NCBI RefSeq assembly: GCF_027596085.1
Contig: NC_072466.1
Location: 22,366,613-22,430,612, forward strand
Source: Anoplopoma fimbria
Lineage: Eukaryota > Chordata > Actinopteri > Perciformes > Anoplopomatidae
DNA length: 64,000 bases
Direction of reading: 5' to 3'
This document shows, piece after piece, positions 46,523-63,965 of the stretch. Below the pieces are notes generated by a model, which saw only the letters and a list, made by a program, of their open reading frames with translations, was not told the origin of the DNA and did no database searches. Position numbers and translations under genes: made by a program. The first letter of the stretch is position 1. Each line of letters starts with the position of its first letter.

Positions 46523-48783
46523 TTAGGCACGGCAGAGCAACTTGTCAGCTTGGAGGCTGGAGAGGCTCTTGTTTCGGAGCTCCAGAGGACCCGCGCACTT
46601 TATGGCGTCCCGGGGCAACAGGGTGGCCTTGGTCCGCCCCATCCACTGCACCAGGGAAACGATGTTACAGTCACACTGCCACCCGTTGTCGTGGAGGTAG
46701 AGCTTCTTCAGGTCTGACAAGGGTCAGAAGATATAAAACACCAAAGTTGAATCATCAGTATCAATCAGTAAACCGTGTAGTCATTTGACTCCTTTGTTGT
46801 TGTGAAAGTAGTCCTGTAAAAAAGGCAGGCTGGTTGTAGTCGTACCAGGCATATGGGCGAACATGCTTCCGTCCACTGTCTTCAGGCGGTTTCCACTGAG
46901 AGCCAGCTGAGAAAGCTTGGCCATGTTCCTGAACACATCAGGTGGCAGCTGCTCCAGCTCGTTGTTCTTCAGGTAGAGTTCCTGGTATTCAGCACATTAA
47001 GCACATTTTCTTTTAGTGGCATTTAGTCGACACAATGGGCTATAAAGTGCAAAGAGTATATAAAAATGTTTTATCGTAAGGTCACCAGATTGTTCTAACT
47101 TACAGACATTAACTAAAAATACATCTTAAATTTACAGTATGTAAATAGTTTTACACAGCAACAGAAAGAATTATGGACCAGACGTGATTATGTATGCTAC
47201 CTGCAAGTTGTCCAGGCCATCCAGAGTTGAGGAGCTCAGTGTGGACAGAAAGTTGTTGTCTAGAACCAGCATCTCCAGAGATCGCAGTGGTCTGAATGCA
47301 CCATCGGGAACGTCCTTCAGACTGGATTTGGAGAGTCAGAATTCCTTAATAAATATTAGTACAATGAAAGACCATGAAAGAAAACATGTTAACCTATCTT
47401 TCGATCTTTCAGGACCTTCCCCTCACTCAGTGGCCATCCCTGGCATAAGAACAATTTTTTTTAAATTTGTATTTATGGGGTCTTTTCTCGCAAATTTTTG
47501 ACTCACAATCTCAGAGAATATTTTTGGGGAAATTTACAGCTTTATTATTTTATATAGTGGCTTATAAGGCAACAAAGTTAGGTTAGGTAAGGTTATGGCA
47601 ATTCAAATATTGATAAGGAGTTGAGCAATTCAAACACTCAGGGTAAGGGAAGGGTGGTGGTCATGGTTACATCAACACCAATTGTCGCCATTTGACATAA
47701 CTCCACACCCCCCTTGCCATATAAAATGCCCCTCTAGCATGTATGTGGATACAAAATAAATGCGTGCATAGTGGGGTGGTTTAAGCATCCCAGTTCCTAG
47801 GATTAGGAGTCTGATTCTCACTGCATATACTCACGCTAGAAAAATGCATCTGTCTATGGCATGGCTAAGTGCAATAGTTTTGGCATTGAGAGATTTATAG
47901 AAGCATCCACTGAGGGACATGTGTGATGACCTGTTATTGTCTAAGTTGAGGAACATGAGCTGTCTGAGTCCAATGAAGGCCTTTGGAGAGATCTTCTGGA
48001 TCCGATTCAGGGAAAGGTCCAGAACTTTGAGGGCGATCAGAGGCTTAAAGGCATTGGATGGGAGCGTTGTCAGCGCGTTGAGTGGAAGGTCTAAGTCTGA
48101 CAAGTTCCTCATTCCAGCAAACATCTGAGGTTTGAGGATCCCAATCTGGTTCTGTCCCAGCATTAGGAAGCGAAGGTTCAGGAGGTCCTGGAAGGAAGGA
48201 GCAACATTTTTTGGGGGGGGGTCAGAATATAGGGATTGCTGTGCATGTAAACAATTCCTCTCCAAACTTCTACCTGGAATCCCCTCGGTGGAAGGTTGGC
48301 GATGTAGTTGCCGTAGAGATTGAGGAGCATCAGTTGCTTTGCGCCGGAGAGGGCCTGGGGGTGGATGGACTTGATGGCATTTCTTTCCAGGTTGATGCTC
48401 TCAATCTTTGGGATCGATCTCAGAGCGTTAGCCTTCAGGTCTGTGATACCATTCTCACCTTTAACAAAGAAGTGAGAAAGATGGATACAGATGCAGTCAT
48501 GGCCCACAATGCTTATGTGTACTTGCAGTAATTGACAAGATACATTATTGAGTCTGTTCAGCATCACAACAATCTTAGGGGTATTCACGAGGTATTCACC
48601 TAGTTTGAGGATCCAGGCATCAGGGGGCAGGTTGGAGGGAAAGGCACGAAGCCCTCTCTTATGACAATTGACCTCTGACTTTTCTGGAGCGGACTTCCTG
48701 GAGCATTTACAGACATCAGGACAGCCCTCCGCAGCCTGCACCATCCATAGGATCACCAGCATCAACCACGTCAGGTGCTGCAT
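46523..48783 (-). CDS. Secreted leucine-rich-repeat protein, six coding exons, 357 aa
   Basis: Coding exons on the minus strand are 48600-48783, 48274-48458, 47931-48187, 47201-47321, 46846-46981 and 46523-46713. They sum to 1074 bases, giving 357 codons plus a stop, and every junction keeps frame. All introns are GT-AG; the third donor (GTCATC) is weak. Residues 1 to about 20 form a hydrophobic signal peptide. Cys21, Cys25, Cys27 and Cys40 form an LRRNT cap. About ten LRRs of 24 residues follow (pattern LxxLxLxxNxI/L), for example LRFLMLGQNQIGIL. The LRRCT cap starts at NGWQCDC (Cys308, Cys310) and continues with Cys334 and Cys355, two residues before the end. No membrane segment or GPI tail is visible, so secretion to the matrix or plasma is inferred. 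Chondroadherin is of similar length, but the repeats do not look like its repeats; LRRC15, CPN2, ALS or slit-like relatives are possible. Family-level call only. The start is the only Met ahead of the signal peptide, in context GGGAGATGC. Confidence 0.88.
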
Positions 48784-48840
48784 CTCCCCTGTAGAGTAGA
48801 GGACGTGGAGAGAGGGAGACAGAAAGAGAGAGGTAGCTTT
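48784..48840 (-). promoter_or_regulatory. Probable 5'-UTR splice acceptor just upstream of the LRR gene ATG
   Basis: Read on the minus strand, a long pyrimidine-rich tract (CTCTCTTTCTGTCTCCCTCT and onward) ends in CTACTCTACAG, followed by GGGAG and then the ATG. This is a near-ideal 3' splice site five bases before the GGGAGATG start context begins to code. It implies at least one non-coding upstream exon, with the promoter lying at higher coordinates. No matching donor exon or TATA box was identified. A purine-rich simple repeat on the plus strand would look the same, so the call is an inference. Confidence 0.5.
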
Positions 48841-54947
<6,107 letters not shown>

Positions 54948-54960
54948 CACACACACACAT

Positions 54961-55006
<46 letters not shown>
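54948..55006. repeat. (CA)n microsatellite, interrupted
   Basis: About 28 units, with an interruption near 54959-54961 (ATCC) and a T at 55002. Confidence 0.95.
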
Positions 55007-55095
55007 AGTAACAAGCCATCTGGAAGAGTGTCATTAGCCAGCCTTCACAGAGATAGGGAGGGAGACAGAGAGGTGAGAAGGCAGAGAGCGGCAGA

Positions 55096-55210
<115 letters not shown>

Positions 55211-55228
55211 AGTGAGTCATGACTCTAG

Positions 55229-55750
55229 TCGCTTTTACATTCAATTGTCACGTGAATTTAAAGGCAACTTTTGAAATGTTGCAAAAAAATTATTGATGTG
55301 GGTTTCCATCAACTGGTTTGGAGCGAATAAACTCAGCTAGAGCGAAGTTTGGTCTGAAGTATGCGCCGTAGGCTACACATGGCTGTATCCACCAGTTAGC
55401 AGAGTAGAAGAGGTTATCGCCTTGGCCATCCCAACCATGTACAATAGAAACATGGAGAGAGGTGTCAGGAATTTGTTTCAATTGGGTAGGTTTTAATAGT
55501 TCTTTGGTGTCAGCTAGCATTGGCCATGTTTTACGCAGTCCGAAGACGAAGGAAAGCATTCACACAATATGGTAATATGACGTTATTGTCCTCAGTTCTA
55601 TGTTGTTCATCAGCGTTTCCATGTCCCATTTAGCGCATCAGATCTTTTTTGACAAATGCAAATAATTCACAACAAACATTTTCCACACTATATTTCCACA
55701 ATACTTAAAAATACGCATAAAAAGATGGTGAATGTAAACACAGCTATTGA
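55229..55750. mobile_element. Decayed MITE-like element (family M4)
   Basis: Has CGCTTTTACATTCAATTGTC at the left and a TTCACCATCTTTTTATGCG-type complement at the right (plus strand GCATAAAAAGATGGTGAATG). CAGCGTTTCCATGTCCCATT and GCGAATAAACTCAGC inside are words common in fish elements of this sort. The minus-strand frame at 55290-55559 (89 codons) lies within it and is not treated as a gene. Confidence 0.45.
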
Positions 55751-57206
55751 GACCGCTAGCCAGCACGCGTCATGCCAGTAAGCTGAATATGGAAGGGCTT
55801 AACGGAATGCGAATGTCATTCATTTATGTTATTGTTTGCTTTCCTACTGTAACATGTCAAAATGTCTGATGTGAAAAAAGGCCCACAGTCGTCCATCAAG
55901 GGCATTTTCTTAAAACCAATAGTTGGTTTGCTGTGATGAGCACAGGAAGAAGATTCTTAAGAATGTCCAATCTGACCAAATGTCAAGCAGCCAACTTTCC
56001 CTCTCGCCAGTCCAACTTGGCGACTTTCTCCCTAGAATAAGCAACTTGAAAAAACCAACTTTATTTTGCAAAAGCGACTGGCGACAAATTTAGTGACTTA
56101 TTTCGACCATTAGGGAAAAAATGAGAATTATATTTAACTCTATTTTGTTCCTGCAACCTCACAATAACTTCACAATACTTGGGGACATGAACACAGGTCT
56201 CCTGGTGGCAAGTCCTGTGTTTGTTTGAGCCATCCACCTTCCTTTCCACAGTCTTTTTCATTGTTTAAACTACCTCACTTGTTCTTGGTGTTACATGAAT
56301 GTCTTTAAAGAATCCTAATTGCTTGTTAAAATATTTGCCAACCAAAACAGATATGTATATATAAAAAAAATTGCTTAAAGTTACACTATTAATGTAATCC
56401 ATCACTAAATCTTTCAATGGATACAAAGTATTAAAAAGAACTACAAAGTTACAAAAGAGAAAAGGGGAAGAACAGAAGTAGGAGTGTGACAGATAAAGAG
56501 AGGAAGACAATTAAAGTGAAGCAGAGAGAGAAGATGGGGAGAGAGAGAGGGGAGGAAGAAGAGGAGCGGGGAAGAGCAAACGGACCTGCTGATGACTGGG
56601 CTGATAAATGCCGCCATCTCCCTCCACACAGCCATCTGAAGCTGTTTACAGCCACTCTGCCCACAGCAGATGGTCATTCATTTTGTATGGCAAGCGTCCA
56701 ATCGAAGTGTTTGTTAACAATGGACCGGCGCCATCCGATCAAAGCTTACAGTGATCAGATGGCGCTTTTTATGGAGCAGCGGTGTCTCCCTAAAGCTTGC
56801 CCGTCAATAAACACTGTTGTGAGAGGGATGGTAGCACCAAGTGCTTATTGATGATAAAGAACTTGAGTTAACGCTGGGTCAATACAGGCTGCAAATGGCG
56901 ACAGTAAGTAAATTGCCCGCGAGTGCACAGGAGTGAGCTCCTCAACATCAACAGGAGGACAGTTGGTGACCGTTGCCAGGCAGCACCGGCACCTACAGGA
57001 ATGACGCTACCCAGCATCAGACATTAGCTGATCAGACACCTGCAGTGTCATCAATATGTGGTCTAGAACTGCTCCAACAGATGATAATGGATGGCAGGCG
57101 GAACTATGAGGACACTTTCTGAGGATACAATCGTATTAGTAGTAAAAGACTTAAGGAGTTCTAGGGTCAAATGATAAAATGCCAGATATAAATTTATGAG
57201 GTTTAA
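55751..57206. other. Gene-free stretch
   Basis: A phrase ACACAGGTCTCCTGGTGGCA followed by AGTCCTGTGTTTGTTTGAGC (56190-56232) recurs in part near 9658 and 26070. Purine-rich DNA at 56460-56580 produces frames on both strands. Nothing coding is recognised. Confidence 0.35.
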
Positions 57207-57634
57207 ACCAGGTGGCAACATCCCGTTCTGCCGAGTGAAGCCAATGCAAAAGTGTCTTAAAACTGTAATAAAGATTGAGATTACGACCCTACATTTTAAA
57301 CATGAGTTTATTGTCCAAATCTGTAGTTTCAAGTCTTCTTCAATACAGCATGATGTTCATTCAGTAAATGATGGTCCATATAGACCATAATGCAGGGTAT
57401 ACTTTAGGCTGAGCTCACTTTGATTGACAGGTCGCTGCCGCTACCAGGGTCATAAACGGCGTCTCTAGGTCACTCCCGAGCATTCTAAATTTGATAACTT
57501 TCGTTTATTTGTTGCGAAAAAAAACATCATGGCAACAGTGGAATCGCCAAACACAAGGCTTCAAATCAGCAGTCCCCAAACCAATAGGTGAAACCGCGAT
57601 GACTACGTCCACTTCTTGAAACCAGTCTATGATT
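57207..57634 (+). mobile_element. R1 dispersed repeat, copy 11
   Basis: Starts AACCAGGTGGCAACATCCCG and TTCTGCCGAGTGAAGCCAAT. A deletion removes the CAGGGGGCGACTCC part; the core follows, then ATCATGGCAACAGTGGAATC, CAGTCCCCAAACCAATAGGT and GATGACTACGTCCACTTCTT, to CAGTCTATGA. Confidence 0.85.
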
Positions 57635-58114
57635 TTGACCAAACAGAACAATAAAAAAAGACAGTAAATTATGTCAAGTTGCTTTTCTTCTTGTACTGAT
57701 TACAGGCGTTGGTGACAAATTTTCAAAGAGAAAAATGACTTGCAGGGTGCAGTTTGTTTGTGCAGCTCAATGACCACCTACTCTGCTGCCCTCCCACTGC
57801 AACGGATATCAGGTGACACAGGAAGACTAGAATGGTGTAACAGAGAGGAGCAAGAGGTCACCAACGTGATGGGAAAAGAAATCCGATATCTATCTATGTC
57901 TATCGCAGATGACAAAGGTACCCAACATCATGTTCTCTGTTTTAAGAATTACCTTTTTTAACACCGATTCTATTGAATTTTTCACCCTTCAAAATCGGTC
58001 TGCAAATATGTTTATATTAACAATGGATAAAATGTCTACTTGTCTCATCAGCGCTGTTTCCAGTTGCAGCAGGCAGATGTTTAAATTGTTCAGTTAAAAA
58101 CCCACTGTATCCCA
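57635..58114. other. No recognised gene or repeat
   Basis: Frames at 57740-57961 and 57909-58097 show no motif. Confidence 0.35.
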
Positions 58115-58345
58115 CCTCCCAAGAAAGCACATTCTCACTCCCAACTTGGTCGACGCTTGGTCAGTGGACAAACACTTCAAACTATGACACTCTAGGTTCC
58201 CCTCTAGTGCCAGTTTTGGACATGTCAGAGACGGCAGGTCAGATTCTAATTGTTACATGCGTAGTGTCTTTTCCAAATTAGTTTTTTGTTTTGTATTTTG
58301 GGTTTACTTATGCAACAAAAGTACTTGGTTAGGTTTTGTAAAAGA
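58115..58345. mobile_element. MITE-like repeat family M2, partial copy 2
   Basis: AGCACATTCTCACTCCCAAC, TCTAGGTTCCCCTCTAGTGC, CAGTTTTGGACATGTCAGAG and AAAGTACTTGGTTAGGTTTT match the complement of 22148-22677 in order. The far end is not clear. Confidence 0.55.
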
Positions 58346-58624
58346 TTAGGGTATGGGTAAAAATAACTATAAATATTTGTTAATTAAAATGAGTACGATT
58401 GTCACATAACTGCTGCAAGTTAAGTACGTAGTTTATGTCACAAAAGTTTGGTAAAACAAGTCATCGGAGCATTTAGCAGGTATATAGGGGAATAACAGAA
58501 GTTGGTGGAGACTAAAAACAAAGCTATGGAGAGAGTATAACACAACTCCTGAATGCTAATGCTGCTCCATATCAGCTCAGTATTAAACATTTTTGCACAA
58601 GGATCATAGTGTATTACGATGCCC

Positions 58625-58865
58625 ATAGTTGCAATACATTGTAATGTTTCATAATACCTTATAATGATACACTATTTTTAGTATAATCATTTAAGGCATT
58701 ATGCTTATGTTTATAATACATTATAGACATGGGCAAAAAAATATATTGATATGATATATGATATTAGACCTCATAATGTGTCGTGATTGTTGTTATAAAG
58801 CATTATGAATATGGAGTGTTTACAACTATAATAATGCTATATAGACATGGGCGTCATAGAAAGTG
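58625..58865. repeat. CATTATG-rich repeat (family D4)
   Basis: Two internal half-units contain TTTATAATACATTATAGACA plus TGGGC and, later, AATGCTATATAGACATGGGC plus GTCATAGAAAGTG, forming a diverged tandem. A fragment occurs at 42999-43052. Confidence 0.5.
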
Positions 58866-60451
58866 CTAACAACTGGGCAAATGTAATTGTATTTTGAGGT
58901 TGAAGAGGCTAGAATGTTGAACACAATGTCAGACTTAATAAATGGAGGCAAATTTAATTTAATTTCAGATTGATTACCAGGCTGCTTAAAGTTAAAACAG
59001 GCTTTAATAAACTCCTTAGAGGTGAGGGGAACTGCAGATTGGGTTCGTCACTTCATCAGTGAAAAGTGTTTGGTGTCACTTTAATTGACTTAAAGATATT
59101 GATTTGTGTGGCTTTAATTTCAGAGAGTCTGAAAAGGGTTTCATTACCGTGGTTCACCATCGGCATTCCCGCTGCACACAAAATAAATAAACTCAACTGT
59201 TAATTGTTAAGTATAAGAACATGGGCTTTAATGCCTCACTCCTTATACAGGCAACAGTATTATATCTTACAGCTACAGCTGGGACTGAAAGCCTTCAAGC
59301 TTCCAGAGCCTGCTGCTAAAAGAGCCTCTGTGATGAGATGCTTTGGGCTCGAACAACAGGCCTTCTGCACGGGGGTTTCTATCAGACAGATGTTGCCTGT
59401 AATGATGCTCGGGCGAGCGTGGCCAGCCCATGCACCTATTGTCCATGAACCGGCTGGAGCGGTCGGGTCAAATCAACCATAGTCTATTTAAAGAGAGACT
59501 TTGATCGTTCCCTTCAGGCTAAAGGCTGTGCCCACGTTAGACCCCCGTGCTCTGTCTCCTCCCAGATCAACTACAGGGATGCTGAGCATGCAGGGGCAGA
59601 GCAGTACCTTAATGAACACACAGCATCACCATGGTGATGGGAAGCACTTTGTTCTGTATGGCTCTCTAGCATCACCTACTGACAGTCAGTGTGCAGTACT
59701 TCCCAAAGTGTTTACAGGGATTATTGTACACAAGTCTAGGGGTACATCACAAGTCTCTTAATTGCATCCCCGTTTCCCTCACTTGCGTCTTTTCCTTGCG
59801 TCTTAGTCCCTCCCACCAGGGATGCATGGAGAGAGGAAGGAAACCATGCGAGGAGAGAGGAAACGAGGAAATGTGTTTTAAGAGAATTGAGACGTCTTTT
59901 CCCCTGAGGCGTTATGTGAAGTGACGTCTGTTTCTGATGACGGCGGCACAGCTGGAGCTGCTGACGGCACTCACTGGAGAAGTATCCCTTAAGGGCTTTC
60001 TGCCAGAATTGTCTTATTTCAATTCAAAGCATGATATCGTTCTAAACCTGACCAAGTAGGTAATTTTGCCTTAACCAGGGAGATTTCTAGGAGAAAGCCC
60101 TGAATAGCCTACCACTACATTCACACACAAACAATAGCCCCCTCTGCCTGCCAACACAGTTACTTTTATTAACATAAGCATAAACTTACATCAAATAGCG
60201 GACACTTATAGATGTGTAGTTTCTCCGCTATCTCTTTCAAATATGCCCGCTGTCAAATGGATGTGGAGTCAGCGGACCACATCGGCATTTTATGCTGCAC
60301 TATTTTGCTACTTTTAGTCTTCTTTCAGACTAGTGGGAAAAAAACATTCAAAATGTACATCTTTTATTTTACTTTGTCTATTTGCTCTGTAGATTTTTCC
60401 TAAATTTACCAAAAGTAACCATTAGATAATGCCTCATTTGCATATTTACCA
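58866..60451. other. Gene-free stretch with a D3 repeat
   Basis: The D3 copy is at 59735-59950. The 92-codon frame at 59204-59482 has no motif. No exon recognised. Confidence 0.35.
59735..59950 (+). repeat. GAGGA-rich dispersed repeat (family D3)
   Basis: GGGGTACATCACAAGTCTCT, TTTCCCTCACTTGCGTCTTT, TCCTTGCGTCTTAGTCCCTC, AGGGATGCATGGAGAGAGGA and GCGAGGAGAGAGGAAACGAG. The first 95 bases match 35524-35613; the rest shares GGAGAGAGGAATCGAGG with 11798-11940. Confidence 0.7.
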
Positions 60452-60650
60452 CCAGGTGGCAACATCTACATCACTCCTCTGCATTCCAAATATGGTTACT
60501 TCCATTTATGGTTAAAAAAAATAAAAACTTGCTGCTGGCCGTAATCCAAGATGGCGACGGTGAAATCACAGAATTCAAGGCTTCAAAACGGCAGTCCACA
60601 AACCAACTGGTGACGTCATGACGACTGAGTCCACTTCAAACAGTGTATGA
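60452..60650 (+). mobile_element. R1 dispersed repeat, copy 12 (both ends kept, core lost)
   Basis: Left end CACCAGGTGGCAACATCTAC is joined directly to the right third (CATTCCAAATATGGTTACTT, ATCCAAGATGGCGACGGTGA, CAGTCCACAAACCAACTGGT), ending CCACTTCAAACAGTGTATGA. About 300 core bases are missing. Confidence 0.8.
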
Positions 60651-61174
<524 letters not shown>

Positions 61175-61508
61175 TGTGTGGTTGCAAACAGCGCACTGTA
61201 CCTGCAGGGAAGTCCTTTTTGATTCCTGTCTAAGCCCACAGCGCCTGTCACTGTGTCGCATACACACATCTATGAGCTGAACGCTGAGCCTCCTGACTCG
61301 AATGTAGAAGATCATATTTTGATTTTATTTATTTATTGTTCTATTCATTTTTGTGCTTAGATGTTGAGGTACGTTGACCTGCCAACAGCAGGGATTATTT
61401 ATTAGTTGTGGACCAGAGAGGAGTTGCTGCAACATCCGTGAGGCTTCTCCGCCCGTTAACCAAATTTCCAAGAAAGAAAACAGGATTTTGATTTTAAACA
61501 GAGCAGAT

Positions 61509-61745
61509 GGTGCTGCACGGTGGTGTAGTGGCTAGCACTGTCGCCTCACAGCAAGAGGGGTTCAATTCCCGGGCTAGACGGCCTTCTGTGTTCTCCCTGT
61601 GTCAGCGTGGGTTCTCTCCGGGTTCTCTGGCTTTCCAACAGTCCAAAGACATGCAGCTTAGGTTAATTGAAAACCCTACACTGCCTGTACCTGTTTCCTA
61701 CACCCTGTGAAGACCTGTCCAATGAATAAACGGCAAAATGAGAAT
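61509..61745 (+). mobile_element. tRNA-derived SINE (family S1), copy with intact promoter boxes
   Basis: The head contains a perfect box A (TGGTGTAGTGG at 61521-61531) and box B (GGTTCAATTCC at 61559-61569). These are followed by the body: GGCCTTCTGTGTTCTCCCTG, CAGCGTGGGTTCTCTCCGGG, CAGTCCAAAGACATGCAGCT. The rest is deleted and decayed, ending AGACCTGTCCAATGAATAAA and an ATGAATGG remnant of the tail. A short deletion after TTCTGTG removes the GGAGTTTGCAT part. Confidence 0.8.
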
Positions 61746-63311
61746 GAATGGCAGAGCAGATGATAAAAAGTAACTTTGGTATTTTTCAACCTAATCCCCC
61801 CCCCCCCCCCCCACCTGTTTTTTGCCCCCGACAATATGGAGAAAAAAAACCTTGAAGAACTAAAAGCTTCTTTCTGTACCCTTCACTTGACTCTGTCTGT
61901 TTGCCCCGGGCAAATACATTGCAGTGCCGTTTAGCAGCTGTCATCTGCAGCTTGCTCCCTTAATACTGGACCACTTTCAAAAATCATTGCCCCAAACAGT
62001 CACTTTTACACAAAAAACATGGGAACATAGGATCCATGTCATAAACGACCAAAGAAAGCCTTTAACACTATACTATTGACTATAGACTATTTGCTGCTAT
62101 ATTAGGGGCTTATAGTGGTAGTAAGTAAGCACTGGCAGCTTTACCTACGAGAAATAATGCACCAAAATGCGTTGGTATCCCACGTAATCAAGAAGGATGA
62201 AGTATAAAGACCACAAAAGCCCATTACGGGGCAGGAGGGTCTGGAGATGGATGGGTCCAACAAACCACGATCTTTGATTTGTTAGAGGAAAAGCCAGGGG
62301 ATCACCAAGGTCAGTATAATAGATTAACTTGAAACCATGGATATGTTTAAAAAAATGATCCATCAAGTTTAGATTTTTCATTGAATAAATGAAAGCATTA
62401 GCATGCAGGTGGCGCTAATGGAGGTCAATAGAATGTGTCATTTGGGGAACTTGGATATATGTATCAAATTTCAAGGCAATCCATCCAAAGGTTGTACAGA
62501 TATTACACTCTGAATCCCAAATGTCAACTTCAGAGGGATTCATCCTTAATATTTCGCCACCAGCATGGCTAAGAATAACCATAACCCATGACATTATCAG
62601 GTTTCCTTCTACTATAGATATAAAAAAAACTTTTTCCTTTGCTTTTTTTTAAATCCGGCATCTGATATAAATCGCTGCACACAAAAACCTCGGTAAATGA
62701 AACCAACCAGACCAGAAGCAAGTAAAGCTATAGTATTGCTAGCAAGTTTTGGTACAGGGGCAACCTAAAATCAAGAAGATTATTTTTTATTGGTGATTTA
62801 CAAAATATGTGTTTGTCACAATAGGAAAAGCACAGATGTAAATGATAAAATAAATGATTTTTTTTTCTCTCACTGCAGTGATTCATAAACCAGCGATAAC
62901 TGCGTTAGACTTAGAGGATGTGACAGGGTTTTACTTTGGCGGTGAGATGGAGGAAGTCTGGACAGGTCGGGATAAAACGACACGATGCTTCTGAGAGTGA
63001 AGAGCAAACCAAAGAAGAGATCACGAGGTGAATTGGGCAGAATGGAGAAACAAAAAAGCTATTTCATGCTTTACACACTTCAAAGTGACTTTAAAATCAA
63101 TTAGCCTTGTCAAAACCACACTGCCCCCCCCTGTCTGTCTTAATATATTCACAGACCTTAACCTGAATGTTTTGATGTAACTCAGTAGCAGCGTGGGGAA
63201 CAGCTTTTCCTTTGATGCTTGCTTAAAGTGACTATTGTGCTGCATAATGAGACCATGCACTGACCTTTGTGGAATAATTTAGCTATGTTAACCCAAAAAC
63301 AAAAATCATCT

Positions 63312-63313
<2 letters not shown>
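61746..63313. other. Gene-free stretch with D2 repeat pieces
   Basis: A 17-base C run lies at 61796-61812. Besides the D2 copy at 62284-62590 I recognise nothing. The 79-codon minus frame at 63021-63260 has no motif. Confidence 0.35.
62284..62590 (+). repeat. Unclassified dispersed repeat (family D2), copy 2 in pieces
   Basis: GAGGAAAAGCCAGGGGATCA, CCAAGGTCAGT, CAGGTGGCGCTAATGGAGGT, CAAATTTCAAGGCAATCCAT and CACCAGCATGGCTAAG. The first phrase recurs at 63687-63745. Confidence 0.5.

Positions 63314-63392
<79 letters not shown>
63314..63392. repeat. (GT)n microsatellite, about 39 units
   Basis: Uninterrupted tract of about 79 bases. Confidence 0.97.
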
Positions 63393-63394
<2 letters not shown>

Positions 63395-63734
63395 AACTGC
63401 ATAAGACTGATTTAGAGACATTTCACGCAAAAACACGAATGTGAAACACACGGCGGCACTAGAGGGAGAGTCATTCAGTCAGGGAAAAGAAAAGTCAACA
63501 ACTCATGGCCTTTAAAAGCCTGCATTTAAATGCATCAGAAATGTGACTCCACGTCCTTTTTGGGGGGCTTCACTGTTGTAGAGAAATCTGACTCTATAAT
63601 CTAAACAAAAGACTAAATCGATGTATCTGTGAATACAATTTTCTCCTTCAAAATCACAAATGTGAACGTCATCGTGAGACTGTAGAGGAAAAGTTAGGGG
63701 ATCACCAAAGTCAGTTGCATTCCTCCTCTGGGGA
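63393..63734. other. Non-coding stretch with a D2 fragment
   Basis: GAGGAAAAGTTAGGGGATCA at 63687 and the following TTCCTCCTCTGGGGAACATG are a D2 fragment. Nothing else is seen. Confidence 0.4.
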
Positions 63735-63965
63735 ACATGAATTTACCCCATGCAGGACACCCTGGCAGCTCTGTGCAGCTCCTTCACCACCGGCTGCTTC
63801 ACCCCCGGTGTGTGAAGGAGAGGTACCGCAGGTCCTTCCTTCCTGCTGCTGTCAGGCTGCACAACCAGCTCTGCTCCCAGCAGACCACATGACACATGAC
63901 AATAATAACATGACAATAAAAACATGACAATAATAACATGACAATAAAAACCTGTGCAATACATT
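63735..63965 (+). mobile_element. 3' end of a CR1/L2/Rex-like LINE
   Basis: One frame reads LAALCSSFTTGCFTPGV and, after a small shift, ERYRRSFLPAAVRLHNQL, the typical last residues of fish LINE ORF2 (RYRxSFLPxAVRLxN). A short tandem tail of ACATGACAATAATA/ACATGACAATAAAA units follows (63893-63952). It is truncated at its 5' end, as LINE copies usually are. Confidence 0.75.

Noticed and set aside
46478..46717. Plus-strand 79-codon frame over the last exon of the LRR gene, and similar plus-strand frames at 47184-47501 and 47919-48531
   Set aside because: They are antisense shadows of the minus-strand LRR exons, whose repeat pattern is unmistakable.
46523..48783. Calling the LRR gene chondroadherin (CHAD) on length alone
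   Set aside because: Length is similar, but the LRR consensus and the LRRCT sequence do not resemble CHAD, so no symbol was given.
55290..55559. 89-codon minus-strand frame with a non-repetitive sequence
   Set aside because: It lies inside an inverted-end repeat (M4-like); no splice or promoter evidence.
61509..61575. tRNA gene suggested by box A and box B
   Set aside because: The intervening sequence does not fold into a tRNA cloverleaf by eye, and it continues into the SINE S1 body.
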